DNA from: PALSA-894 sp963757565
GTDB taxonomy: Bacteria > Pseudomonadota > Alphaproteobacteria > Rhizobiales > Xanthobacteraceae
DNA: 64,000 nucleotides
Assembly: GCA_963757565.1 (NCBI GenBank)
Contig: CAVWSB010000010.1
Coordinates: forward strand, 1-64,000
Direction: 5' to 3'
The notes beneath the pieces were generated by a model. It saw only the letters and a list, made by a program, of their open reading frames with translations, searched no databases and was not told the origin of the DNA. The translations under genes and the position numbers were made by a program. Positions 29,131-35,922 of the stretch are shown piece by piece. Numbering within the stretch: the first letter of the stretch is position 1; each line of letters begins with the position of its first letter.

Positions 29131-29137
29131 GTGGGCC

Positions 29138-29162
29138 AACGCGCCGCAGTGCGGTACGTTCC
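29138..29162 (-). promoter_or_regulatory. EcfG-type (general stress response) promoter
   Basis: Minus strand: GGAAC (29162-29158), 16 bases, CGTT (29141-29138), an exact match to the alphaproteobacterial EcfG consensus. The next ATG is only 7 bases past the -10, implying a leaderless message for the 28942-29130 frame. Confidence 0.55.
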
Positions 29163-29467
29163 GGTGCAGTGCGATACCAAGATCGCGGAGGATGAGGCAA
29201 AACGGCCGTGGCGAGAGCTTTGATGTCCGACGGATGCCTAGCTGAGACCTTCCCGTCGAGAGCCTGACTGGCACGAATTTGGCCCGTGGGTAGCGGAGCC
29301 CGGGTTTATGTCCACATGAAGCAAGGAGGTGCGGGCGTCACTGCACGGAATGCGAGGCGATGTTACTTGCCGACACTTCCACCGCAAAGATGTCATGTCT
29401 CCTCGTGAGGGCACAACCCCGCGCTCTGCTCTGCGGTCCGTCAGCGCTACGAGGTGGCGTCAAAAGT

Positions 29468-29500
29468 TAAGCCCCAGCACCTCTCGGCACCGGGGCTAAC
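29468..29500 (-). terminator. Hairpin terminator
   Basis: AGCCCCAGCACC / GGCACCGGGGCT imperfect stem with a TCTC-like loop. On the minus strand the stem is followed by 'taactttt'. It sits about 45 bases beyond the stop of the small frame at 29546-29686. The stretch 29187-29467 otherwise shows no supported gene. Confidence 0.5.
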
Positions 29501-29545
29501 TCGCTGTCGATCGGGATCTATGCCGATCGGTCCCTCGTTTCTCGG

Positions 29546-29686
29546 TTACGGTTCTAACCGGCTCCCAATCCACAAGGTGTTCGAGCTTCCAACTCGGAGC
29601 TGCCGCATTGGTTCAACAATTGACGGGGCGTACAGAAGTATTCGACGCGGATACGGACCGCGTGTCGTGTCGTCTTTCTCATCCAT
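29546..29686 (-). CDS. Very small hypothetical protein (possible)
   Basis: 46 codons from ATG 29684-29686: 'MDEKDDTTRGPYPRRILLYA' and an ending 'SSNTLWIGSRLEP'. A weak G-rich site precedes the ATG. The frame is followed by a hairpin terminator on the same strand, the main support for its being real. No family recognised. Confidence 0.35.
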   Translation of the reverse strand: MDEKDDTTRGPYPRRILLYAPSIVEPMRQLRVGSSNTLWIGSRLEP

Positions 29687-29839
29687 AAACTGGCCCGCCG
29701 TTCCGATCAGCGTTCGGCGTTCTCTGCTTGCGTGCTGACAGTCACACCCGATGATGCTCGCCGTCCCGTTCTGACATGACGCCCCAGCCTGCTGAATAAT
29801 CGGTCAGCTTATCGGGCACTGTCCATTTTCAAGGCGCGA

Positions 29840-30115
29840 TTAGCCCCCGACTTTCCTGCCATCCGACCCGATGCGCGCACGCTGCAAACCTTCGGGCAAT
29901 GTCTCGCGCATCGGCTCAGCATTGGGGCGAACGTCGGTCCCGTGCTGTTCGCGATTTTGCTCGGTTGCATACTCTTTGACCGGGGCTGGGTCGTCAGTCC
30001 CCGGAAGCGTGCCGTAAGCGCCGCCTTTCGTATCGCGCAGTGTATCAATGCCCGTATGCTTCCAGTCTTCGGACTCGTCGCGGCCCAGTGTCGTATCTTT
30101 GTTCTGCGGTGTCAT
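29840..30115 (-). CDS. Small hydrophilic hypothetical protein
   Basis: 91 residues from ATG 30113-30115, with AGGAG 6-7 bases upstream. Sequence is hydrophilic and likely disordered ('MTPQNKDTTLGRDESEDWKH', 'TLPGTDDPAPVKEYATEQNR'), without signal peptide or membrane segment. No family recognised; short acidic/polar proteins of this type often accompany desiccation or stress loci, which the neighbours suggest here. It lies downstream of the Gln/Gly-rich gene on the same strand, separated by that gene's terminator. Confidence 0.65.
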   Translation of the reverse strand: MTPQNKDTTLGRDESEDWKHTGIDTLRDTKGGAYGTLPGTDDPAPVKEYATEQNREQHGTDVRPNAEPMRETLPEGLQRARIGSDGRKVGG

Positions 30116-30132
30116 GATGGCTCCTGAAAAGA

Positions 30133-30154
30133 AAAAACCCCGCCGCAGCGGGGC
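30133..30154 (-). terminator. Intrinsic terminator of the Gln/Gly/Asn-rich gene
   Basis: Minus strand: stem CCCCGC/GCGGGG (30154-30139) followed by six U (30138-30133), a textbook rho-independent terminator placed about 28 bases after the stop at 30182. A second GCGGGGCT nearby could extend the structure. Confidence 0.75.
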
Positions 30155-30181
30155 TCGCAGCGGGGCTCTCTCGTTGCCGCG

Positions 30182-30367
30182 TTACTTGTTCTGGTTACCC
30201 TGTTGGCCGCCCTGGCCGCCTTGCTGTCCGCCCTCACCGGGCTTCTGCGTCTGCTGGCCGGGAGTATGTTGGCCACCCTGGCCGCCCTGCTGGCCGCCTT
30301 GGTTCGGATTGTTCTGGTTCTGCTGACCTTGCTTGTTCTGGTCGTTGTTCTGATTCTGGTTGGACAT
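30182..30367 (-). CDS. Low-complexity Gln/Gly/Asn-rich small protein
   Basis: 61 residues from ATG 30365-30367, preceded by GAGGGAG. About 48 of 61 residues are Gln, Gly or Asn, arranged first as QN-rich ('MSNQNQNNDQNKQGQQNQNN') and then as GQQGGQGGQ repeats. No signal peptide, no membrane segment. Such composition is disordered and prion-like, and resembles hydrophilic desiccation-associated proteins. It has a good ribosome site and a strong terminator, so it is a real gene despite its composition. Function unknown; the neighbouring 31091 gene encodes a secreted protein with similar Gln/Asn/Gly/Thr content. Confidence 0.75.
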   Translation of the reverse strand: MSNQNQNNDQNKQGQQNQNNPNQGGQQGGQGGQHTPGQQTQKPGEGGQQGGQGGQQGNQNK

Positions 30368-30581
30368 TTGCGACTCCCTCTCGTGGGTATGATTACCCGG
30401 CGTACGACAAGCGATGCGGCAGATGGTCGTTCCGAAGGAACTGCGGCCGCTGAAGAATTCGATTGCGCACTGCATCAATATGCAAATGTCGACGGCAATC
30501 CCGCGAGTGCTGTGCACTGCCAGCTTGCTGATGTGCTCTACGCGATCGCGCCGCAAGGCGTGAACACACTCACGATGCGCA

Positions 30582-30880
30582 CGGGAGGCGCGCGCTGCTC
30601 AGAGCGCTGCTGAAGGCTGACCGCCTCGACAGATCCGTGGTGATAAGGAAGTCACGGCGTGTCGAAGACCTGCTCGCCTCGCCGGTCTTGCGGCGCGTGC
30701 TGTGCCAGCCGACCAACCTCCTCCGCGTCCTGCCGAAACGCGACCGCGCGCAGCTCCGCGAGTTGAATCCCTGGTGCTCGGCCTCTTCCTGATGGCCGTA
30801 CTGCAAAGCTAGCTGGTTATGCCAGACCCCGGCTTCTACGCCGCGACGCGCACGTGAACCTGATTGGGGCCTCGAAAAGG
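30582..30880 (+). pseudogene. Fragment of an unrecognised larger protein, frameshifted
   Basis: Three linked stretches read as ordinary protein on the plus strand: 'LLRALLKADRLDRSVV' with 'RRVEDLLASPVLRRVLCQPT', then in the next frame 'SLVLGLFLMAVLQS', then 'PDPGFYA' and 'DAHVNLIG'. The pattern suggests the C-terminal part of a larger cytoplasmic protein that has lost its front and gained frameshifts. I cannot name the family. Nothing upstream continues it. Confidence 0.35.
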
Positions 30881-30924
30881 AAAAGCAAGAGCGGACGGAA
30901 CGGTACTCGTGAGTCGGTATTGGC

Positions 30925-31027
30925 GAGATGGAAGCCTTGCTATCGGTTCTCCATGTCTCGTTTCCCCATCGTGGCGAGGCTTCCAATCTCCTCCCTCCTC
31001 GCCCGGCGCCAATGCCGGGTCTTTTTC
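30925..31027 (+). ncRNA. Possible structured RNA: long inverted repeat followed by an intrinsic terminator
   Basis: GAGATGGAAGCCTTGC (30925-30940) pairs imperfectly with GCGAGGCTTCCAATCTC (30974-30990) around a 33-base loop. Twelve bases later CCCGGC/GCCGGG (31002-31007, 31014-31019) is followed by TCTTTTT, an intrinsic terminator. No gene upstream ends here in an intact form, so the unit may be a small RNA or the decayed upstream gene's 3' region. Confidence 0.3.
31002..31026 (+). terminator. Intrinsic terminator
   Basis: Six-bp GC stem CCCGGC/GCCGGG with a 6-base loop followed by TCTTTTTC. It isolates the EcfG-type promoter at 31035 from upstream transcription. Confidence 0.7.
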
Positions 31028-31034
31028 TGCCCAA

Positions 31035-31059
31035 GGAACACCGCAGGTTGCGGCGCGTT
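31035..31059 (+). promoter_or_regulatory. EcfG-type (general stress response) promoter
   Basis: GGAAC at 31035-31039, 16 bases, CGTT at 31056-31059: exact consensus and spacing. Predicted start of transcription about 31066, then AGGAGGAAGG and the ATG at 31091. Strongest of the four such promoters in the window. Confidence 0.75.
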
Positions 31060-31090
31060 GGCTTCTGAAGCTCAACCCAGGAGGAAGGCC

Positions 31091-31378
31091 ATGCGTATCA
31101 AGACCCTTGTCATCGTCGGCGCGATGCTGACTGCGACCGTTGCGTTCGCGCAGAACCAGACCGGACAAAGCTCAGGCGTGAGCGACAACAGCGGCCATCA
31201 GGCGCAGCCGCAAACGCCCCCCAACGGTCAGACCAACGCGCAGGGCGAGCAGCCGGCCGCGGGCAAGACGATGCAGGAGAAGAAAACCAGCATCACGAAT
31301 GACAATGGCGGTGCCAAGGGCACGCCCGGTTCGACTGGGACCCAGTCCGGGACCAGCCCGAACGGTGCGACGAAGTAG
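31091..31378 (+). CDS. Small secreted, disordered hypothetical protein under EcfG-type promoter
   Basis: 95 residues. ATG at 31091 follows AGGAGGAAGG. The signal peptide ('MRIKTLVIVGAMLTATVAFA') is cleaved before Gln-Asn, and the mature part is Gln/Gly/Asn/Thr-rich, for example 'NQTGQSSGVSDNSGHQAQPQ' and 'GTPGSTGTQSGTSPNGATK'. It is presumably periplasmic and disordered. The perfect EcfG promoter makes induction under stress or stationary phase likely. A strong terminator follows at 31463. Family not recognised. Confidence 0.8.
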   Translation: MRIKTLVIVGAMLTATVAFAQNQTGQSSGVSDNSGHQAQPQTPPNGQTNAQGEQPAAGKTMQEKKTSITNDNGGAKGTPGSTGTQSGTSPNGATK

Positions 31379-31462
31379 GAACCGCTTTTGTTGGATAGCG
31401 AACGTTGTTGGTGATCGCTGTGGCGCGACTGCATTGGTCGCTCCGTGATTGCCACCAAACGG

Positions 31463-31495
31463 AAGGCCCGGCCCTGCAGGGTGCCGGGCCTTTTC
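31463..31495 (+). terminator. Intrinsic terminator of the 31091-31378 gene
   Basis: Perfect 10-bp stem AAGGCCCGGC (31463-31472) / GCCGGGCCTT (31483-31492) followed by T residues. Confidence 0.8.
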
Positions 31496-31515
31496 GCTGG
31501 AAGGCTCCCTGTTGT

Positions 31516-31755
31516 CTACGATTCCTTTGACGGTTCTTTCGACAACTCGGGTGCTTGGGCTGCCGCACGTTCCTCAACCCGCTTCCACAAGTCCGTGCTG
31601 CCGCGCACGACGCGGGCCTGCAGGTGCGCGAAGAATTTGCGCAGCAACTGTGCGACCACTCTGCGCTTGGGATCGGTGATGCGATTGCCCATGCCGGGCA
31701 ACGCCGCGGTTATCCCGCAGTTCCCGCGCTCAGCCGTCTGTTCATCCGTCGTCAT
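31516..31755 (-). CDS. Small hypothetical protein
   Basis: 79 residues from ATG 31753-31755, with AGAAGG seven bases upstream. The sequence begins 'MTTDEQTAERGNCGITAALP' and has an amphipathic helical middle ('RVVAQLLRKFFAHLQARVVR') and an acidic/Lys C-terminus. No signal peptide. Family not recognised. It shares the bidirectional terminator region at 31463-31495 with the convergent secreted-protein gene. Confidence 0.6.
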   Translation of the reverse strand: MTTDEQTAERGNCGITAALPGMGNRITDPKRRVVAQLLRKFFAHLQARVVRGSTDLWKRVEERAAAQAPELSKEPSKES

Positions 31756-32047
31756 GCGCGACCTTCTTTCACGCGGCCTCAATCGCCTGTCCGATGTCTT
31801 CAGGCCGTCGCCCAGCGATAGGCGTCAGCGCCGCACGCCTTTGCAATCCCGATGCTCTTGCCGCTTATGATCGGCCGAGCGCTGCAGCCCCCCGAGAAAG
31901 TTCACGGCGGTGACCATCCAGATTCATCCATCCTAGCAACAGACGTCCCCCAAAGTATCGAAGCGGTTCAACTCAGAGGGACGCACAGTTCCCCGTGCGG
32001 TCGCTCAGATGACGCACCTCAGCGCTAATTGACGGATCGCTCCGCAC

Positions 32048-33802
32048 TCAGGTGAGTTGCCGAATCGTGTCGCGCGCAAGCTGCTTGGCGATTTTACCCG
32101 CGTCGGGTGTCCCGCGAGCCAGCGCCTCGACCATGTGCCGGGTTTGCGCGAAAGAAATTCTCGGCGGCAATGGGGGTTCATTGCCGTCGACGACCGCCTC
32201 AACGAGGACGGGACCTGAGGTCCCAAAGGCTTCGCGTAGAACGCCTGCGCACTGCTCAGGCTCGGAAACACTATAACCCGCAATGCCGCACGCCCGGGCT
32301 ACCGCCGCGTAGTCGATCGGATGCAGGTCGCAGCCGAATTCAGGATTGCCGAGGAACGCCATCTGCTCCCATTTAATCTGGCCGAGGCTGTTGTTCTTGA
32401 GCACCACGATCTTGACGTTGAGATCGTATTTAGCGGCGGTCGCCAGTTCGGCCATCAGCATGCTGAGACCGCCGTCGCCCACAAGCGCCACCACCTGCCG
32501 GCCCGGATAGGCAAGCGCGGCTGCATTCGCGTAGGGAAGTCCGCATGCCATGCTGGCAAGGTTGCCCGAGACCGAAAACATCATGTCGCCGCGAATATCG
32601 AGGAAGCGCGCCGCCCATGAGGTGTTGGTGCCGGAATCCGTGCTGAGGATGCAATCGTTGCGCAGAAGTTCGTTCAGCGCATAGGCGACGACTTGCGGCT
32701 TCATAGGCCGGTCGCGGACCTTGCCTTGCTCGGCGAGATCCTCGCGCCAGGACGTCACGCCCTTCTGCGCGGCTTCGAGGAACTTGCGGTCGTCTTTCGC
32801 GGCGATCCGGCCGTTCAGCGCAGCCAAAGTCAAAGCGGAATCCCCCACGAGGCCGCACTCGACCGGATAGCGAAGAGCGATACGCGCGCCATCGCTGTCG
32901 ATCTGGATCGCGCGCGCCTGCCCTGGCTTGGGATAAAACTCGACGTACGGGAACGAGCTGCCGACGATCAGCAGCGTGTCGCAGCCTTCAAGCGCATCCT
33001 GCGACGGCGCGGTTCCGAGAAGGCCGACCCCACCGGTACAGTTGGGATGCATGTCCTCGAGCGCCGCCTTGCCGAGAAGCGCCTTCGCAACCGGCGCCGC
33101 AAGCTTTTCCGATATGGCCGCAAGCTCATCGCGGGCGCCGAGTGCGCCGCGCCCCGCCAGGATGCAGACCTTTTTTCCCTCATTGAGGATCGCTGCCGCC
33201 GCATCGAGCATGGCGGTGGGAGCTATCGAGGCCACGCCCGCGCGCGCCGCAGAGACATGATGCGCGACGTTGCGCGGCGAGCGCGTGTCTGACTTCAGCG
33301 GAAGAGACTGCAAGTCGACCGGCATTGTGACGTGGGCCGGCCCCGCATTCGCGAGCGCCGACCGGCAGGCCAGCGCCACGACGTTCTCAACGTGCGCCGG
33401 TCCCATGATCCGCGCGTTATAGACGCACGCGTCCATGAAAAGCTTATCGAGTTCGACATCCTGTTGCGTGAACGTGTGGATGAGGTCGTGATACTGCAGA
33501 CCGGTGATCGCCAGCACCGGCGCACCGTCCAGCTTGGCATCGTAAAGTCCGTTCAGGAGGTGAATGCCGCCGGGACCCGAGGTGGCAAGACAAACTCCCA
33601 GCCGCCCTGTGTACTTGGCATATCCACACGCCATGAAGGCGGCTGATTCTTCGTGGCGAACCTGGACGAAGCGCACCTTGTCCTGCCGCGTCCGCAGCGC
33701 CTCCATGATGCCGTTGATGCCGTCACCCGGGATGCCGAAGATGGTATCGACACCCCAATCGAGCAGGGTTTCGACAAGGACGTCGGCGGCGGTCTTGGCC
33801 AT
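32048..33802 (-). CDS. Thiamine pyrophosphate enzyme, pyruvate oxidase/ubiquinone-dependent pyruvate dehydrogenase-like
   Basis: 584 residues, three-domain TPP enzyme. The catalytic glutamate lies in 'RFVQVRHEESAAFMA' near residue 50; the central domain has 'LLGTAPSQDALEGCDTLLIV'; the TPP/Mg motif is 'VALVGDGGLSMLMAEL' followed about 30 residues later by 'LKNNSLGQIKWEQ'. The arrangement and the 'FGIPGDGINGIMEAL' N-terminus resemble PoxB-type enzymes, which oxidise pyruvate to acetate and CO2 at the membrane in stationary phase. Acetolactate synthase is less likely because no small subunit is nearby. The setting in a stress island supports PoxB-like use. Confidence 0.85.
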   Translation of the reverse strand: MAKTAADVLVETLLDWGVDTIFGIPGDGINGIMEALRTRQDKVRFVQVRHEESAAFMACGYAKYTGRLGVCLATSGPGGIHLLNGLYDAKLDGAPVLAITGLQYHDLIHTFTQQDVELDKLFMDACVYNARIMGPAHVENVVALACRSALANAGPAHVTMPVDLQSLPLKSDTRSPRNVAHHVSAARAGVASIAPTAMLDAAAAILNEGKKVCILAGRGALGARDELAAISEKLAAPVAKALLGKAALEDMHPNCTGGVGLLGTAPSQDALEGCDTLLIVGSSFPYVEFYPKPGQARAIQIDSDGARIALRYPVECGLVGDSALTLAALNGRIAAKDDRKFLEAAQKGVTSWREDLAEQGKVRDRPMKPQVVAYALNELLRNDCILSTDSGTNTSWAARFLDIRGDMMFSVSGNLASMACGLPYANAAALAYPGRQVVALVGDGGLSMLMAELATAAKYDLNVKIVVLKNNSLGQIKWEQMAFLGNPEFGCDLHPIDYAAVARACGIAGYSVSEPEQCAGVLREAFGTSGPVLVEAVVDGNEPPLPPRISFAQTRHMVEALARGTPDAGKIAKQLARDTIRQLT

Positions 33803-34180
33803 CAGGGCTCTCTCCAGCGATTAATGGGTTCTGCCGCACGACTTGTCCGTGCGTCTGAGGCTGTGGGAGCATCTGCCCAGCCGCTGAGTGTCGGCACTCA
33901 CCGCTGGCAACACCGTTTGTGCGTCAGGAGTTCCGTCACAGAGCGCCGCTCAGAAGTCGGTGATCACAACCCTCACACCGAATAAGGAAACGAAACGAGA
34001 GTGCCCGTACCTTTTGGCACTTCAACCGACATTCGGCGCCCACCAACTTGGCCGATAAGGCTTTCAACCAGCCGTAATCCGAACGAACCTTCGCGCAATG
34101 GACGCTAAACGGTAGAGTACTAGCGTAAACAACGGCCGCGCTTCTCCGGAGGCGCGGCCGTTCGTCTTGAGAGTAATGCA
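33803..34180. other. Intergenic region with a strong hairpin
   Basis: About 380 bases between the TPP-enzyme start and the zinc-ribbon gene. Apart from the hairpin at 34132-34161 I find no supported gene, no GGAAC-N16-CGTT promoter and no repeat. The TPP-enzyme promoter must lie in its left part. Confidence 0.4.
34132..34161. terminator. Strong GC hairpin, terminator-like
   Basis: Stem ACGGCCGCG (34132-34140) / CGCGGCCGT (34153-34161) with a 12-base loop, followed by 'tcgtctt'. The identical 9-bp stem occurs at 27840-27864. It lies just 20 bases before the zinc-ribbon ATG, so it may end an upstream plus-strand transcript or fold in that gene's leader. Confidence 0.5.
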
Positions 34181-34432
34181 ATGGACGACACGCTCTCGAT
34201 ATGCTGTCCCAAGTGTAAGGGTTGGTTCAGAGACAAAGCACTGCGCGTGCAGGGCGGTTATCCCGGCAATGCCCGAGCTGCGAGGTCGTGCTCTTCTTTG
34301 AAGAAGTACTCACAAGACAGAGACATCAAGCGTGCGATCACGTCGGCGAAAGCTCTGCGTCGCAAGCTGGTCTTACAACAACAACAGCAGGATGAAGCGA
34401 AGCGGCCATCGTATGCCGTTCGGCCCAGATAG
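34181..34432 (+). pseudogene. Small zinc-ribbon protein with two compensating frameshifts
   Basis: The outer frame gives 'MDDTLSICCPKCKGWFRDKA' (first CxxC pair) and, at the end, 'DIKRAITSAKALRRKLVLQQ' plus a basic tail. Between about 34265 and 34310 the neighbouring frame gives 'CPSCEVVLFFEE', the second CxxC pair and a hydrophobic strand that belongs with it. So an insertion and a compensating deletion, or two sequencing errors, interrupt a four-cysteine zinc ribbon of about 83 residues. In the written sequence the second zinc half is replaced by 'ARAARSCSSLKKY'. Function unknown. Confidence 0.55.
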
Positions 34433-34440
34433 TCAGCGGT

Positions 34441-34465
34441 GGAACTTTCAACGGAAGTCCGTGTT
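34441..34465 (+). promoter_or_regulatory. EcfG-type promoter (one mismatch)
   Basis: GGAAC at 34441-34445, 16 bases, TGTT at 34462-34465 (consensus CGTT). Followed by AAGGAG at 34477-34482 and the ATG at 34489. Confidence 0.55.
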
Positions 34466-34488
34466 GGCCCGGAGACAAGGAGTCACAC

Positions 34489-34584
34489 ATGGAAACGATC
34501 CTCATCATCGTCCTTATCGTGCTGTTGTTCGGCGGCGGTGGCTGGTACGGCCGTGGCCGCTGGTACGGCAGGCGCGGCCTATAA
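34489..34584 (+). CDS. 31-residue single-span membrane protein (DUF3309-like)
   Basis: The protein is 'METILIIVLIVLLFGGGGWY' followed by 'GRGRWYGRRGL': one hydrophobic helix (residues 4-15) and a Gly/Trp/Tyr/Arg tail. AAGGAG lies seven bases upstream and an EcfG-type promoter at 34441-34465. Very short ILIIILLLL-type proteins with a glycine/tryptophan tail are widespread in Rhizobiales and usually stress-induced. Too short for most gene finders. Role unknown; probably an inner-membrane stress peptide. Confidence 0.7.
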   Translation: METILIIVLIVLLFGGGGWYGRGRWYGRRGL

Positions 34585-34658
34585 GGTCATCAGCGCTACG
34601 GCCATGTTGAAGACCTTATCCTGCAGTGATGTATCTCCGGGTGGGGAGAAGTACATCG

Positions 34659-35819
34659 TCAATCCGCCCCCCGAGCTTCGGTGAGGATTGGAAGGTCAAG
34701 CAAAAATCGAGCTCCATTGCCTGCACTAGATGCGATAGTGAGAACCCCATTTAGCTGCCTCACTAAGCCCGAAATAACCTTGAAGCCCATGCTGCTGCGT
34801 GGTTGATCGAAATTGAAGTCGGCAGGAAGCCCGACGCCGTGGTCGGACACTTCAACATGCAGATGACCCTCGGCCTCCCGGGCAGAAACGTCGATGGCAC
34901 CACCGACACTCGGATAGGCGTACTTCATCGCATTGGTCACGAGCTCGTTGATCAACAGCCCGAGCGGAATTGCGTGGTCCGCCGACAACAACAGCGGGTC
35001 GGCATGGCAGTGCAACGTATAGCCTTCAGTCGTACTGCCTAACTTCTTGCAAAGCTCGCCGAGGAAATCCGGCAAATCGACAAAGCCTATCTTCGCGCCG
35101 CGCCAAAGATGATCATGCACCTCGGCAATGGTCGAGATACGCAAAGATGCGTCACGCAAAGCATTACTGACTTCTTCGGACTGTGCGGTTCTGGATTGGA
35201 CGCGAAGCAGGCCAAGAACGGAAGCCAGGCTGTTCTTGACACGGTGGCTCATTTCTCGCGCCAACAATGCTTGATGTTCATTCGACTCCTGGAGTTTGGC
35301 GTCAGCCTGTTGCCGCTCAATTGCAACACCCAGCAGACCCGCGAAGACTGCCAAGAAGTCTGCGTCAGCTTCATCAAATTGCCCCGGATCAGGACTGTCG
35401 ACCTCCAAGACACCGAAGCTCTTGTGTTCGCCGCCACGTTCGATCAACACGTTGATGGCCCTTCGAATGCCATGATCGATCAGGAGCTGCGGCGTTTTGA
35501 AGCGAGTCTCCGCCTCAAGGTGGTTCGAGATGACGGACTGCCCAGTTCGATAGGCGTAGCCAGCCGGCGATCCGACGTCGGCGGACAGCGAGACGACATC
35601 AATGGTGCCCGCAGGCCATCCAACGCCAGCGCGCACAACAAGACGCTCGTCCTGCGGCACGTACTCCAGGACTTTGGCGAAACGGGCCTGCAGCCCTTGC
35701 GCACACAGTTCTGTAGCGGACTGAAGAATGCGGCGATAATCGCGCGTCTGCATTGCGATACGGCCAAAGGTGCCAAGCAAGGTTTGCTGCCGGAGTCGAT
35801 AAGGGAGTTCATCTCTCAT
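34659..35819 (-). CDS. GAF-domain sensor histidine kinase (HisKA_2 type)
   Basis: 386 residues, soluble. Residues about 25-175 form a GAF domain; the phosphoacceptor is His192 in 'LAREMSHRVKNSLASVLGLL', the HisKA_2 pattern. The ATPase domain has the N box 'LGLLINELVTNAMKYAYP', G1 'VSDHGVGLP' and G2 'SMGFKVISGLVRQLNG'. Rhizobial kinases of this type often feed the PhyR/EcfG general stress pathway, which fits the EcfG-type promoters nearby, though no PhyR, NepR or EcfG gene is in view. A cytoplasmic small-molecule or redox signal is likely. Confidence 0.88.
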   Translation of the reverse strand: MRDELPYRLRQQTLLGTFGRIAMQTRDYRRILQSATELCAQGLQARFAKVLEYVPQDERLVVRAGVGWPAGTIDVVSLSADVGSPAGYAYRTGQSVISNHLEAETRFKTPQLLIDHGIRRAINVLIERGGEHKSFGVLEVDSPDPGQFDEADADFLAVFAGLLGVAIERQQADAKLQESNEHQALLAREMSHRVKNSLASVLGLLRVQSRTAQSEEVSNALRDASLRISTIAEVHDHLWRGAKIGFVDLPDFLGELCKKLGSTTEGYTLHCHADPLLLSADHAIPLGLLINELVTNAMKYAYPSVGGAIDVSAREAEGHLHVEVSDHGVGLPADFNFDQPRSSMGFKVISGLVRQLNGVLTIASSAGNGARFLLDLPILTEARGAD

Positions 35820-35922
35820 GGACGCTGTCCCTGATCCCGGATTTTTACTTTGATCGGATTCGATTTGAACAAACTATCTCAACGCGCAGAACGCGACGCT
35901 GGCGTGCGTGGCCATTCGCGCG

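Noticed and set aside
30432..30448. EcfG-type promoter for the Gln/Gly/Asn-rich gene
   Set aside because: A GGAAC exists upstream on the minus strand but the -10 at 16 bases reads GCTT, too far from CGTT to claim.
30570..31034. Minus-strand open frame of 154 codons
   Set aside because: Ser/Arg-rich and overlaps the terminator at 31002-31026 and the plus-strand fragment, which reads as ordinary protein.
32048..33802. Acetolactate synthase large subunit
   Set aside because: No regulatory small subunit nearby, and the N-terminal and central-domain pattern is closer to pyruvate oxidase-like enzymes; the distinction remains by-eye only.
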